Source: G963663365 sp963663365 | GTDB taxonomy: Bacteria; Hinthialibacterota; Hinthialibacteria; Hinthialibacterales; G963663365 | Direction: 5' to 3' | Assembly: GCA_963663365.2 (NCBI GenBank) | Contig: CAXXIH010000008.1 | Span: forward strand, 2,418,001 to 2,482,000 | DNA: 64,000 nt | In this document: in pieces, positions 25,724 through 35,485 of the stretch | How the letters are laid out: every line of letters starts with the position of its first letter | Position numbering within the stretch: the stretch's first letter is position 1 | The notes under the pieces: model-generated | Told to the model about the DNA's origin: nothing | The model's input: the letters and a program-made list of their open reading frames with translations, nothing else | The model's database searches: none | Made by a program: the position numbers and the translations under genes

Positions 25724-27151
25724 ATGTCTGCATTATTCGATATCGCTGTTATCGGGGGGGGAGTTGTCGGCACCGCAATTGTTCGGGAGCTCTCCTGCTA
25801 TGACATTAGCTGCGTTCTCATCGAGAAAAACAGCGATGTCGGCGCAGGTACCAGCAAAGGCAACAGCGCCATCTTGCACACCGGCTTCGATGCGCCGCCC
25901 GGCTCGCTTGAAAGCCGTTTGATGCGCCGTAGTTATGAGCGCTTTCATGAAATTGCCGGCGGCCTAAACATCGCCATCGAGCATGTTGGCGCTTTACTCG
26001 TGGCCTGGGATAAGGACCAGGTCGCCGAATTCCCCAAAATCCTGAAAAAGGCACATGAGAACGGTGTGACCGATGTCGCCGAAATCTCCGTGCAGGAACT
26101 GCGCAAACGTGTCCCGGAACTCGCAACCGGCGCGTTGGCCGCGATTGAAGTCCCGGGCGAATCCATTATCGATCCTTTTACACCGATTATCGCCTTTGCA
26201 ACACAAGCTGCCCTCAATGGCATCGAAATCATGTGCGATTCGCCGGTGCTCGGAATTCGCACCGATGAAGAAGGCATTCACCATATTAAAATCCCATCCG
26301 GCGAAATTAACGCGCAAATTGTTATCAACGCCGCCGGACTCTATAGCGATGAGATCGACCGCATGTTCGGGCATGATGTGTTTCATGTCCGTCCACGCAA
26401 AGGCGAGTTCGTAATTTACGATAAAGTTGCCCGGCCGTTGGTTAATCACATCCTATTGCCCATCCCCACCGAAAAAACCAAAGGCATGTTGGTTTGCCCC
26501 ACGGTATTCGGCAATCTCCTCGCCGGGCCGACCGCTGACGACCAGGACGACAAGACCGACACCCGTACAACAGCAGATGGGCTCGCCCGCGTGCGCGAGA
26601 ACGCCGAGCGGGTAATCCCCAAACTCCAAGACCTGCCGGTCACATCTACTTATGCCGGATTACGCGCGGCCACCGAGCACCGCGACTATCAAATTCATTT
26701 CTACGATGAGCAGCTCTATATCACCGTAGGCGGTATCCGCTCGACTGGGCTGACCGGATCGCTGGGTATTGCGGAATATGTCCTCCAAGGCCTGTTCGAG
26801 ATGGGTATACGCGCCGACAAACTGAGAGATTTCCCCAAAATCGATCCGCCTGGCCTGCATAACCTGGGCGAGGCGTTCACAAGACCCTGCCGATGTGAAG
26901 AAAAACTAAAAGACGCTGATTACGGACGTATGGTCTGCCATTGCGAGCGCGTATCCCGGGGGGAAATCCGCGATGCCTTCCGGCAACCCCTGCCTGCAAA
27001 AGACATCGACAGCCTGCGCCGCCGGACACGCGCCACAATGGGGCGTTGCCAAGGTTTCCATTGTCAGGCCGATATCGCCGCTCTGGTAGCCGAAGCCACC
27101 GGCAAGAGTATTGAAGAAGTCCTTAATCAGGAGCCGCAAAATGAGTGCTGA
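25724..27151 (+). CDS. GlpA-like FAD-dependent oxidoreductase with BFD [2Fe-2S] domain
   Basis: The 475-residue protein begins FDIAVIGGGVVGTAIVREL, the FAD-binding motif of the DAO/GlpA fold, with GAGTSKGNSAILHTGFD matching the glycerol-3-phosphate dehydrogenase consensus. RSTGLTGSLGIAEYV is the late FAD motif. The C-terminal 90 residues have four clustered cysteines (RCEEK, MVCHCERVS, GRCQGFHC), a BFD-like [2Fe-2S] domain as in anaerobic GlpA. It would oxidise glycerol 3-phosphate or a related 2-hydroxyacid. It overlaps the next gene by 11 bp, so the two flavoproteins are translated together. Confidence 0.85.
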   Translation: MSALFDIAVIGGGVVGTAIVRELSCYDISCVLIEKNSDVGAGTSKGNSAILHTGFDAPPGSLESRLMRRSYERFHEIAGGLNIAIEHVGALLVAWDKDQVAEFPKILKKAHENGVTDVAEISVQELRKRVPELATGALAAIEVPGESIIDPFTPIIAFATQAALNGIEIMCDSPVLGIRTDEEGIHHIKIPSGEINAQIVINAAGLYSDEIDRMFGHDVFHVRPRKGEFVIYDKVARPLVNHILLPIPTEKTKGMLVCPTVFGNLLAGPTADDQDDKTDTRTTADGLARVRENAERVIPKLQDLPVTSTYAGLRAATEHRDYQIHFYDEQLYITVGGIRSTGLTGSLGIAEYVLQGLFEMGIRADKLRDFPKIDPPGLHNLGEAFTRPCRCEEKLKDADYGRMVCHCERVSRGEIRDAFRQPLPAKDIDSLRRRTRATMGRCQGFHCQADIAALVAEATGKSIEEVLNQEPQNEC

Positions 27152-28388
27152 ACGAAATGTCGATGTACTCATCATAGGCGGCGGACCGGCCGGGCTATCG
27201 GCAGCACACAAACTTCGCAAAAACGGCGTTCAATCGGTAACAGTTTGTGAGCGTGCTCCACAGGCCGGAGGCATCCCCCGCTACACCGAACACATTGGCT
27301 ATGGCTACAACGATCTTTACCGGCTGATGTCCGGACCCAGTTATGCCCATAAGTTGGTCCAACGCGCTCAAAGCGCGGGTGTGGAAATCCTGACCGAAAC
27401 CACCGCGGATTCATGGCCGGAGGATCGCACCGTATGCACAACCGGCCCCAAAGGGCTATGTCATATCAAAGCCCAAGCCATTCTGCTCGCAACCGGCTGC
27501 CGGGAAACACCACGTACCGCACGGCTCATTCCCGGTACACGCCCGGCGGGGATTTTTACCACATCATCGCTACAGCATTTTCAGCACAGTCACAAAACCC
27601 AAATCGGCAATCGTGCAATCATCATGGGCGCGGAACATGTTTCTTTCAGTGCGGTTCATACTTTGCATAAGTTGGGCTGCAAAACCGTGGCAATGGTCAC
27701 ACCTCATGCACGGCATCAAACATACACTCCGCTGAAATGGATCACCGCGGACCGTCATAGCGCGCCGGTTATAACCGGCGCAAAGGTAACCGATATCATC
27801 GGCAAAAGACGCGTGGAAGCGGTGGAAATTACGGACATCAATTCCGGAACCGCACATACCCGTGAAGTGGACACAATTGTCTTCACTGGCGGCTTCATTC
27901 CTGAATACGAGCAAGCCTACGCGTCGGGCGCGGCCATCGACCGCCACACTCAAGGCCCGGCGGTAGATCAGTTCTTCCGTACCAACCGGGAGGGTGTTTT
28001 CGCAGCGGGTAATGTGTTACGTGGTGCGGAGGCCGCAGGGTACGCCGCATGGGAAGGCATCTATGTTGCGGATGCTATTAGCGCGTATCTCAAGAATGGC
28101 GGTTGGCCCGAACGGACAGTCCCCATCATCTGCAAACCACCTCTCCGGTGCGTTTCCCCAAACCGGATTCTTCCCTACACCACTCCCGCGCCGTTCTGGC
28201 TCGTCACCTGGCGCGTTGAAGAAATTGTCCATGGCGGAACGCTGACCATCACACAAGACGGTCGTCAGCTCATTGGCCGGCGGCTCGGCACATTGCTTCC
28301 AAACCGGCGGTTGGAACTCTGTTCAACGTATTGGATGGAAAAGGTCGATCCCAACGGCTCGGATGTTATCGCTCAAATCGTCTCTTAA
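27141..28388 (+). CDS. GlpB-like NAD(P)/FAD-dependent oxidoreductase subunit
   Basis: The 415-residue protein starts MSAERNVDVLIIGGGPAGLSAAHKL, a two-dinucleotide-binding flavoprotein (thioredoxin-reductase/sarcosine-oxidase alpha-like fold). ATGCRETPRTARLIPG and VFAAGNVLRGAEAAGYAAWEG are the second nucleotide-binding and terminal FAD motifs. In Firmicutes and others this protein sits with the GlpA-type enzyme and a small DUF1667 iron-sulfur protein. Here no third gene follows; a terminator of the opposite strand lies 25 bp downstream. The start at 27,141 gives the 11-bp overlap with the preceding stop and places the FAD motif at the usual distance. Confidence 0.8.
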   Translation: MSAERNVDVLIIGGGPAGLSAAHKLRKNGVQSVTVCERAPQAGGIPRYTEHIGYGYNDLYRLMSGPSYAHKLVQRAQSAGVEILTETTADSWPEDRTVCTTGPKGLCHIKAQAILLATGCRETPRTARLIPGTRPAGIFTTSSLQHFQHSHKTQIGNRAIIMGAEHVSFSAVHTLHKLGCKTVAMVTPHARHQTYTPLKWITADRHSAPVITGAKVTDIIGKRRVEAVEITDINSGTAHTREVDTIVFTGGFIPEYEQAYASGAAIDRHTQGPAVDQFFRTNREGVFAAGNVLRGAEAAGYAAWEGIYVADAISAYLKNGGWPERTVPIICKPPLRCVSPNRILPYTTPAPFWLVTWRVEEIVHGGTLTITQDGRQLIGRRLGTLLPNRRLELCSTYWMEKVDPNGSDVIAQIVS

Positions 28389-28413
28389 CGGCACACTTTC
28401 AAATTCTTCGATA

Positions 28414-28446
28414 GAAAAAACAGGGCGGACCCAACGGCCCGCCCTG
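28414..28446 (-). terminator. Rho-independent terminator of the xylose-isomerase-like gene
   Basis: On the minus strand CAGGGCGG (28,446-28,439) and CCGCCCTG (28,428-28,421) form a perfect 8-bp stem with a 10-nt loop, followed at once by TTTTTT. It lies 42 bp past the stop codon at 28,488. Confidence 0.8.
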
Positions 28447-28487
28447 CGTAGCATGCAATAGTTGAAACGCGGCAAGTAGCCAGCTTA

Positions 28488-29522
28488 CTAAGCCTGCATG
28501 AGGCACTGCAAAATATAAATATCTAGTTCCTCATAATCGCGCGCTTTACGTAACGCATCGACTTTCTTGCGGTCGATCCCCCGCGAGACATCAACCAACT
28601 TCAAAAACATCTTACGGCTGTTAGCCAGGTGCTTGGTGGAGACATCTTTTTTCTGAGTGCGCATAACTTTGACATCCAGGCCAATGAACTCTCCGTTATT
28701 TCCGTAGCCGTTCTGTTCCAATACATCCACAGTATTAAAAGCGCGGCGCAGATTGACCGAGGCAAACGCCTTATCTTGGTCAAACTTCAAACCATTCTGA
28801 TCGTTCAGGTGCACACTCCACAGTTTTTTATGCCATAGGGCATACGCCATATCGTCGCTGGGATCGAATCCCGCCAGAATGGAATGCGCAGACTCAATTA
28901 ACACACCGGCACGGCTGGGATCGCTACTGGCATAGCAAAGACCGATGAAGTGCCCGACACTCGGACAATACATGGCATCCATCGGCTCATTCGGCTTCAT
29001 TTCACCGACGATACGGATTCCCTCATCGTAATCGAGCAACGCGCTCAGATATTCCGCCATATAGCCAATTGAAGCGACGGCGTCTTTCGATTCGCGGATA
29101 TAAGTTCCCTCACGGGCGGGCCACCAAACGATCAGGTCGGTTCCAAGCATCCGGGCAATATCGATACACCGTTTCGAACGCTGAAGCGCCCATTTGCGCA
29201 CTTTCGGATCGTTGCTCGTGCAGGCTCCATCAATGGTATTGGGATGTTCCCAAAGCCGGGGCGCCACAAATTCCGCTACCAATCCTTCGTTATCCAGCAT
29301 GCGTTTGACTTTTTTGCACGCCTTCTCGGTTTCAGTGGCGTTCAATTCAAAGGGGCACACATCGTCATCATGAAACTGCACACCCTCAAATCCCAATTTC
29401 CGATACATCTTCACTTTTTGAGCAAAACTGAATTCGGTACGCACCTCGGGACCAAAGGGATCGGCGCCGGTATGGATATTCCAGGGACCAAAAGAAAATC
29501 GGTACTTGACACGTTTAGCCAT
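28488..29522 (-). CDS. Xylose isomerase-like TIM-barrel enzyme
   Basis: The 344-residue protein matches group II xylose isomerases: YRFSFGPWNIHTGADPFG at the N-terminus, WEHPNTIDGACTSNDPKVRKWAL, DLIVWWPAREG, GLCYASSDPSRAGVLIESAHS, and WSVHLNDQNGLKFDQDKAFA with the Asp/Asn metal-binding set. It is slightly shorter than the typical 380-390 residues. Catalysis would be aldose-ketose isomerisation; the real sugar may differ from xylose since close metabolic genes are absent. It reads divergently from the GH2-like gene. The C-terminal stop is followed by a strong terminator. Confidence 0.85.
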   Translation of the reverse strand: MAKRVKYRFSFGPWNIHTGADPFGPEVRTEFSFAQKVKMYRKLGFEGVQFHDDDVCPFELNATETEKACKKVKRMLDNEGLVAEFVAPRLWEHPNTIDGACTSNDPKVRKWALQRSKRCIDIARMLGTDLIVWWPAREGTYIRESKDAVASIGYMAEYLSALLDYDEGIRIVGEMKPNEPMDAMYCPSVGHFIGLCYASSDPSRAGVLIESAHSILAGFDPSDDMAYALWHKKLWSVHLNDQNGLKFDQDKAFASVNLRRAFNTVDVLEQNGYGNNGEFIGLDVKVMRTQKKDVSTKHLANSRKMFLKLVDVSRGIDRKKVDALRKARDYEELDIYILQCLMQA

Positions 29523-29748
29523 AACTCGCTCCAGGATCGTGGATTTGGCCGTGGCATAACCCCAAACCGGGTGAAGGCGTTAGACTCAAGGGACGGAGTC
29601 CGGCAAAATGTCCTCACACACCGGGCAGGAATCGACGGCTCGATACGTGTATCTTCTGTCAAGGCGCGCCTGCGGTCCATAGAAGACATCGGGAAACGAT
29701 CTTCAAACGCAAGATGGCGCGGCCAAATATGGGACCAGGATAGAACCA

Positions 29749-32697
29749 ATGCTGCGCATTTTACGAATTGTACCGCTTCTTTGCTTGACACTGGCCGCAT
29801 TTGCCGAACCAAGCGTGGAACTGCAAAGGAATTATTTAGTTCAAGGCGATCAGGTACTGGTTAAATTCGCGGGAGCCGCTTCGGTCGAGAGCGCCACAAT
29901 CACGGTGCAATCCGCTACAGGAGGAATCGTCTGGTCTGAGCATGTCAAACTATTGGGCCGGGACGAAACCGTAGTCCCGGCATGGCGCACAACCGAAGGT
30001 ATCTCCGACAGTATTTATACATGCTACATACAAGCTCCGGGATTAAGCGCCGGTTTACCCTTTCTATTGGTCGGGGAACTCAAGAAACAGGCGGAACAAA
30101 ATTATGCCGAGCTGGAAAAACAAATCGCGGAGGCGGAAATCGAACTGGCCACGGAGCCTTGGCCGGGGCGTTTTGGGGCATCCTATCGAGAAATCACCCG
30201 TTTGCTGCGAATTCCTATGCTCAATCATATTGAAGAGGAGACAAGCCACGAACCCATCAACCGCTTTATCACGCTGACTGAGAAAGCCCGAAACATCACA
30301 TCTGAAATCGGTATGAGACGACGCGCACCTCAAATCGGCATAAAAAAACAACTGATTAGCGGATTGGCGACCGAAGGCAGCAACCTCTATCTTCAGGGGA
30401 AATGGGCACTTCGTACAACACCAATAGAAGAAGAAAATTTTTCGGAAATCGTTGATCCAAAGACAATCCCTGAAGATTGGCTCGGCGTTGAGCTGCCTTG
30501 CGAACTCCACACAGCACTCGCCGAAATCGGCGCAATTAACGATCCACAAGAAAGCCGAAATGACCGTTACGTGAAATGGATTGGAAAACGGGCCTGGTGG
30601 TTTCGAAAATATTTCAAGTTTATGCCGATGCCCTATATCGCAGAAGACCGTTACGAACTCGTTGTCGAAAATGCACTAGGCAAAGTAGATGCTTGGTTTA
30701 ATGGCACCCAGCTAAAACGAATTCGTGACAACGTGTTTGAAGTCACGCCGGAGGTGTGGGGTAACCGCAGTATTGCCCTTGTGCTTCGTTATGTCCCGGA
30801 TGCATCGAAAACCGGCGATACGGCTTCGCACGGTATTTTTAAGCACATAGGCGGAACGGCTTCCGATGAAAAGGATACGCGTGAAGATCCAACCCTGAGA
30901 CCGGTATTCGATCGTATTGGAATTTTAGGCAATGTATACTTGCGTCCTCTAAGGGCCCTGCAACTAAACGAAATTAAAAGCACAATCCTGAATCCCGAGA
31001 CCGATGAGCCGGCTCTTTCTGTTGATGTTAGCATTCTCAACAACACAGGAAGTGAAATAGAAGGCAGTCTGCAGCTTTATAATGATTCATCCGGCAGGCG
31101 CGCGCGCACCCGAGAAGATACGACACTCGCCGCTGGACTGAATGTGCTCAACATAACGAGTACTCTTGAAAACATCGCGCATTGGATACCCGAGACCGCA
31201 ACGCAAACCACGGCCGGCGGACAGCATCAATTGAATTTTCTGGTTGGTCGCCGCCGCGCAATCAACGTTTCTGTCAATTCCGGTCTTCGCTCCGTTAAAA
31301 CAAAAAAAGATAATGATGGAAACAGTACTGTCGTGATCGGCGGACGTGAATTCGCTGTTCGAGGTGCAAAATGGTATGGAATATCCGCAACAGGATGGAA
31401 TTACCCGCCATCAGGCGAATTTAACCGCTTGGAACGCTTCCTCGATATGGCCGTAAATGCCCACCTCAACACTTTATGGGTTATAAACGGCCGCCTTGAA
31501 CCGGATGCTTTTTATGAAGCCTGTGACCGTAAGGGCGTCATGGTCTGGCAAAGTCTTAAACCGGAAACGGATGCCTGGCGCAATCTCGATGTTTGGGTTC
31601 GGGAAGTAATGACAACTGTGGGAAGTCATCCATCGGTTGTGGCCTGGGAAACCGATCCCTCCTTATCCGAAGCCAAGCGGCAACAATTAAAAGACATGTT
31701 GCGTCAATACGACAATGTGCGGTTGATCAACGAGAAACCATGGATTGAAATCCCGGATATAACACCGCGTACACTCCTTTCGGAAAGTTCGATGCGAGCA
31801 ATGATTGGCGCGGGCAAAACCTGGCCGCCTACTCCAAATTGGAGATTTCACGCCGCCGATGAGGAAATGCTTGCAATCGCTTCTCCCATTAACAATGAAC
31901 GTGAAGCTGTTGCGCGGATACAAGAAATTCAAGCACAACGTTTTACGAGTTATATGGAAGAAACTGAAAAAGAAAAACCTTTATTAGGCGGGCTGATGTT
32001 TGGGCGGTTTAATGATCCCTGGCCCTGCTTTTCGACAAGTTTCGTCGATTACTATGGCCGCCCCAAACGGATTTATTATGATTTAAAGCGGGCTTGTATG
32101 CCAATTCGGATCGTCTATCGAGGCGAAGATCCTGTTCAAATATGGTTCGAAAACCGCACGGACGAGATGCAGGGAGGGATTATTACGATCTTGCACAGCC
32201 GTACGGACCTATTGACTCATAATACAGATCGCACCCAAAGATGGTCCACCGGTACGAGAATTCAACTTTCGCCGCGCAGTGCCACCAAGGCTGTCGAAGT
32301 CTCACTGCAAGAACTCAAAGAAAAATCCGATTTCGAAATGGATCGAAGTTTCTTAATAAGCCGCTTTTTCCAAGGGCAATCCGCTCCGGGGAAATTTCAC
32401 TATTTCGTGCCCAGAGAAGAACTGTTTATGCCGGATAAAGACCGCTGTGCTTTTGTGGATCGCCCAACAGGGGATGATAAAGTCCACGAAATTAAAATTC
32501 GTTCACGCGGTTTTGCAGATACTGTTGTATTCGAAGACGATCATCGCAATATACTGTTTGAAGACAATTATCTGGATGTATCGCGTAACCTTTCTTGTGA
32601 AATCAGATATCATATCGGCCCTACCGCGCCAAGTTTCATTCCAATAAAAGTCACGGGCCGTAATATTCCGCCGGGAACGGGCGTCAAACGTCAATAG
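29749..32697 (+). CDS. Secreted GH2-like beta-glycosidase family protein
   Basis: The 982-residue protein has a signal peptide (about 1-19). A jelly-roll sugar-binding domain with RYVKWIGKRAWWFRKYF and VDAWFNGTQLKRI lies around residues 280-330, then an immunoglobulin-like region and a barrel-like region with FAVRGAKWYGISATGWNYP and NAHLNTLWVINGRLEPDAFYEACD, as in GH2 proteins. The usual GH2 acid/base NEP and the second catalytic Glu are not obvious, and SHPSVVAWETDPS stands where WxLGNE would be. It may therefore be an inactive or divergent GH2 member. The next gene begins 86 bp downstream on the same strand. Confidence 0.65.
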   Translation: MLRILRIVPLLCLTLAAFAEPSVELQRNYLVQGDQVLVKFAGAASVESATITVQSATGGIVWSEHVKLLGRDETVVPAWRTTEGISDSIYTCYIQAPGLSAGLPFLLVGELKKQAEQNYAELEKQIAEAEIELATEPWPGRFGASYREITRLLRIPMLNHIEEETSHEPINRFITLTEKARNITSEIGMRRRAPQIGIKKQLISGLATEGSNLYLQGKWALRTTPIEEENFSEIVDPKTIPEDWLGVELPCELHTALAEIGAINDPQESRNDRYVKWIGKRAWWFRKYFKFMPMPYIAEDRYELVVENALGKVDAWFNGTQLKRIRDNVFEVTPEVWGNRSIALVLRYVPDASKTGDTASHGIFKHIGGTASDEKDTREDPTLRPVFDRIGILGNVYLRPLRALQLNEIKSTILNPETDEPALSVDVSILNNTGSEIEGSLQLYNDSSGRRARTREDTTLAAGLNVLNITSTLENIAHWIPETATQTTAGGQHQLNFLVGRRRAINVSVNSGLRSVKTKKDNDGNSTVVIGGREFAVRGAKWYGISATGWNYPPSGEFNRLERFLDMAVNAHLNTLWVINGRLEPDAFYEACDRKGVMVWQSLKPETDAWRNLDVWVREVMTTVGSHPSVVAWETDPSLSEAKRQQLKDMLRQYDNVRLINEKPWIEIPDITPRTLLSESSMRAMIGAGKTWPPTPNWRFHAADEEMLAIASPINNEREAVARIQEIQAQRFTSYMEETEKEKPLLGGLMFGRFNDPWPCFSTSFVDYYGRPKRIYYDLKRACMPIRIVYRGEDPVQIWFENRTDEMQGGIITILHSRTDLLTHNTDRTQRWSTGTRIQLSPRSATKAVEVSLQELKEKSDFEMDRSFLISRFFQGQSAPGKFHYFVPREELFMPDKDRCAFVDRPTGDDKVHEIKIRSRGFADTVVFEDDHRNILFEDNYLDVSRNLSCEIRYHIGPTAPSFIPIKVTGRNIPPGTGVKRQ

Positions 32698-32783
32698 AAA
32701 CCGGCAAGAACATGCAATTAATCAATCCGAACAGACCCCTTCTATGTCGTTCGGAAACAGTTTCGCCTGGAAAGGGGATGGGG

Positions 32784-35450
32784 ATGAGTGCGAGAATTTC
32801 TCAACGTTTGATTTCCTTAACACTGTTTGTTGTTTTGGGACTATGCTGCACTGTTATATCTTCAATACACGCAACCGCCGAGGACAAAAATCCATCGAAT
32901 GCAAAATGGATATGGTCCGGTACGGAAGACATCGCGCCAAAAAACAGATTCACTTATTTTCGCAAGACAATCACGTTGGAAAAACTCCCGGCCAATGCGG
33001 AACTGCATTTCGCCGCTGATAGCAACGCGCGGCTCTGGATTAACGGCCATCTGGTCCGGCGCAAAGTCGCCCGTTATCACGAATCCCAGATCACGGCGGA
33101 AATCGTTAATGCCGCGCCGTATCTTAAACCGGGCGGCAATGTGATTGTGGCACTGCATCATAATTGGGGAAGCATTACGACCTTTCAACGCACAGGAAAC
33201 CTGCACGCCGGACTCTATATCGACAGCGCTTGGCTCAAGACCGATGCTTCATGGCGTTGTTTGACTGCTCCTGAGTTTTTGCCTCATGAAGACCAGATCG
33301 TCGGTGTAATCGGTCATGCTCGAATCCGTTATGCCATGGTGCTCGATGCACAAAAACAAATCGGCCTGGCATTGCATACTCCGGCCTTCGACGACAGCGC
33401 TTGGTCAAATGCAGTCGAAATCGAAGATGGACCTTGGCCCGCTTCTCCATCCACCGTCGAGACGCCAGGGCAACGTGAATATCCGGTATCTCCTATGCAT
33501 GTTCTCGCGGCCGGAAAACTCAAAACAAGTGTCGCAGATACTGCTCATCCGCTCTCGATAGCCGGTTCTATCAAAAACGCCGAGCTCTTTCCGGACGACA
33601 ACCTTACAAAAAAAGCAGCCGCATTATTGGATGGGAAAGATATTGAGATTGCGGGACATGAGGGGGAAAGCTATTACATCACATTCGATTTTTACCGTCC
33701 GGTTCACGGCTATCCCTTTGTGGATTTAGCCGACGCGCCCGAAGGTGTGCTAATTGATCTTGGTTACGCCGAAATCGCCCGCTCGCTTTATAGTGGCGAA
33801 GACCATGTCAAACCGAACGGGTGGATCAATCCCGAAGGTGTCGTTGGTCCCGGTTACGCTGACCGTTTAATTACAGCAAATGGCCCGCAGCAAGTTGAAT
33901 TTCCGGATGAACGTACCACACGCTGGCTGGCTGTTCATATCCATTTCAACAAAACCGGCAAGATCAACCTGCGCGATATCGGATTCGTTAAGTCTCAATA
34001 TCCAATCGAGCCGGCCGGGACTTTTTCATGCGGAAACGAGCGTATCGAACAGATTGTAAAACTCTGCTTGATTCACGCCGAAATCACGATGACCGATGCA
34101 TATATCGACACGCCCGGACGTGAAGATGGGCAATGGATCGAAGATGACCGCCCCCGGGCCTTAATTGCCGCCCGCTGGTTCGGCGATACACGGTTGAGAG
34201 AATTTCTGATCCGCACCCATGCTGAAGGCCAAGGCCAGGATGGTGATTTTCATCCCTTCTCACCGAGTAATTTCCCGGCCTATCCGGCATCTTTCGATTG
34301 GAGTGTTCAATGGGTTGCGGCGCTTTATGACGATTATCAATGGACCGGCGAGACTACGTTGATCCGGACCTATTGGGATAACCTCTGCCGCTATTGGAAA
34401 CGCATCCTCGAGTTCAACAATGAGGAAGGTGTCTGGCTTAGCCGGCGCATTTATGCCGATATTCGCATGGGGCCACGTTGTGAAAACGATCATCAATCCA
34501 GCGGAATGGTAACACCATGGATTATCGAACGTCTCCGTTGGAGCGCAGAGATGGCAAAGGCATTAGGAGAAAATGACCAGGCCGCACAATGGACAGCAAC
34601 CGCGCAAAAAATGTCCGAGGCTTTCCGTAAATATCACATTGTGCCCGCTAACGGTGAAATCCCTCTGCATGTTGCCAACCGATTTGATCTTAATGATTCA
34701 AGCATAGATCGTGGTTACAGCCAGGCCGGGCAGACCGTGGCAATTCTCTCCGGTCTTCTAAACAAGAAAGAAGCGCATGCCGATCTGGATTATGCGTTTC
34801 AGGCGCCGGATGGCGATCCGCCCAACGGTGTATCCCGCTGGAACAATCCAACCTATGGCTACCGTTCCCTGCATGCGCTCTCGCAATCCGGCCTCACCCA
34901 ACGCGCTGTTGCTCATCTGCTGGAACGTTATGCTCCCTATCTACCTCAACATCCCAGAAATCAAGTTCCGCAAGAATTACAGGGGCCTTATGGCGGGCCG
35001 CTTCCTGAATATTGGGTCAGCCGTGAAGACCTAAGCCTTGAACCGGGAGAGACAAACTCTGCTCAACCCAGTGATGAGACCGGCTCGCACGGCTGGGGCG
35101 CAGTACCGCTTTTATGGTTGCACGATTCCCTTTTAGGTGTGGAAATCACAAAACCCGGCGGCGCTGAACTGCGCATTGCGCCGAATGACGGTGGCCTGCC
35201 CTATGTTGCCGGGCACACCATAACTCCAAAAGGATTGGTTTGGGTTTATTGGGATCCGCAACAATGGACCTTAGAGGTCAACATCCCGAACGGTGTCACC
35301 GCCGAAATCGTCATGCCGCCGGTGTGCGCTCAGAAACGCACAATATGTTTGTCTCATGCCGCGCCCATACAAGAATTGAATACCGATGAAGCAGGCCGCA
35401 GCCGATTCAAAATCTCCGGCGGTGGTGAATATGTTTTTGCGGTGAGGTGA
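32784..35450 (+). CDS. Secreted GH78-like alpha-L-rhamnosidase
   Basis: The 888-residue product has a hydrophobic signal (about 10-30, SLTLFVVLGLCCTVISS). An N-terminal domain with AKWIWSG and LHFAADSNARLWINGHLV is the GH78 sugar-binding fold; from residue about 430 an alpha/alpha-barrel follows, with YIDTPGREDGQWIEDDRPR, the GH78 catalytic stretch rich in Asp and Glu, and DFHPFSPSNFPAYPASFDWSVQW. It should remove rhamnose from extracellular polysaccharide. Several ATGs are near; 32,784 has GGGG 6 nt upstream (within ATGGGG) and places the signal peptide normally, though 32,778 is equally possible. It follows the GH2-like gene, so both may be expressed together. Confidence 0.75.
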   Translation: MSARISQRLISLTLFVVLGLCCTVISSIHATAEDKNPSNAKWIWSGTEDIAPKNRFTYFRKTITLEKLPANAELHFAADSNARLWINGHLVRRKVARYHESQITAEIVNAAPYLKPGGNVIVALHHNWGSITTFQRTGNLHAGLYIDSAWLKTDASWRCLTAPEFLPHEDQIVGVIGHARIRYAMVLDAQKQIGLALHTPAFDDSAWSNAVEIEDGPWPASPSTVETPGQREYPVSPMHVLAAGKLKTSVADTAHPLSIAGSIKNAELFPDDNLTKKAAALLDGKDIEIAGHEGESYYITFDFYRPVHGYPFVDLADAPEGVLIDLGYAEIARSLYSGEDHVKPNGWINPEGVVGPGYADRLITANGPQQVEFPDERTTRWLAVHIHFNKTGKINLRDIGFVKSQYPIEPAGTFSCGNERIEQIVKLCLIHAEITMTDAYIDTPGREDGQWIEDDRPRALIAARWFGDTRLREFLIRTHAEGQGQDGDFHPFSPSNFPAYPASFDWSVQWVAALYDDYQWTGETTLIRTYWDNLCRYWKRILEFNNEEGVWLSRRIYADIRMGPRCENDHQSSGMVTPWIIERLRWSAEMAKALGENDQAAQWTATAQKMSEAFRKYHIVPANGEIPLHVANRFDLNDSSIDRGYSQAGQTVAILSGLLNKKEAHADLDYAFQAPDGDPPNGVSRWNNPTYGYRSLHALSQSGLTQRAVAHLLERYAPYLPQHPRNQVPQELQGPYGGPLPEYWVSREDLSLEPGETNSAQPSDETGSHGWGAVPLLWLHDSLLGVEITKPGGAELRIAPNDGGLPYVAGHTITPKGLVWVYWDPQQWTLEVNIPNGVTAEIVMPPVCAQKRTICLSHAAPIQELNTDEAGRSRFKISGGGEYVFAVR

Positions 35451-35485
35451 TTTTTCTTGCTACATATTCGTCTGGCGGTTTTATG

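Noticed and set aside
29244..29864. A 206-codon frame on the plus strand overlapping the xylose-isomerase-like and GH2-like genes
   Set aside because: It overlaps the 5' ends of both well-supported genes and has no domain.
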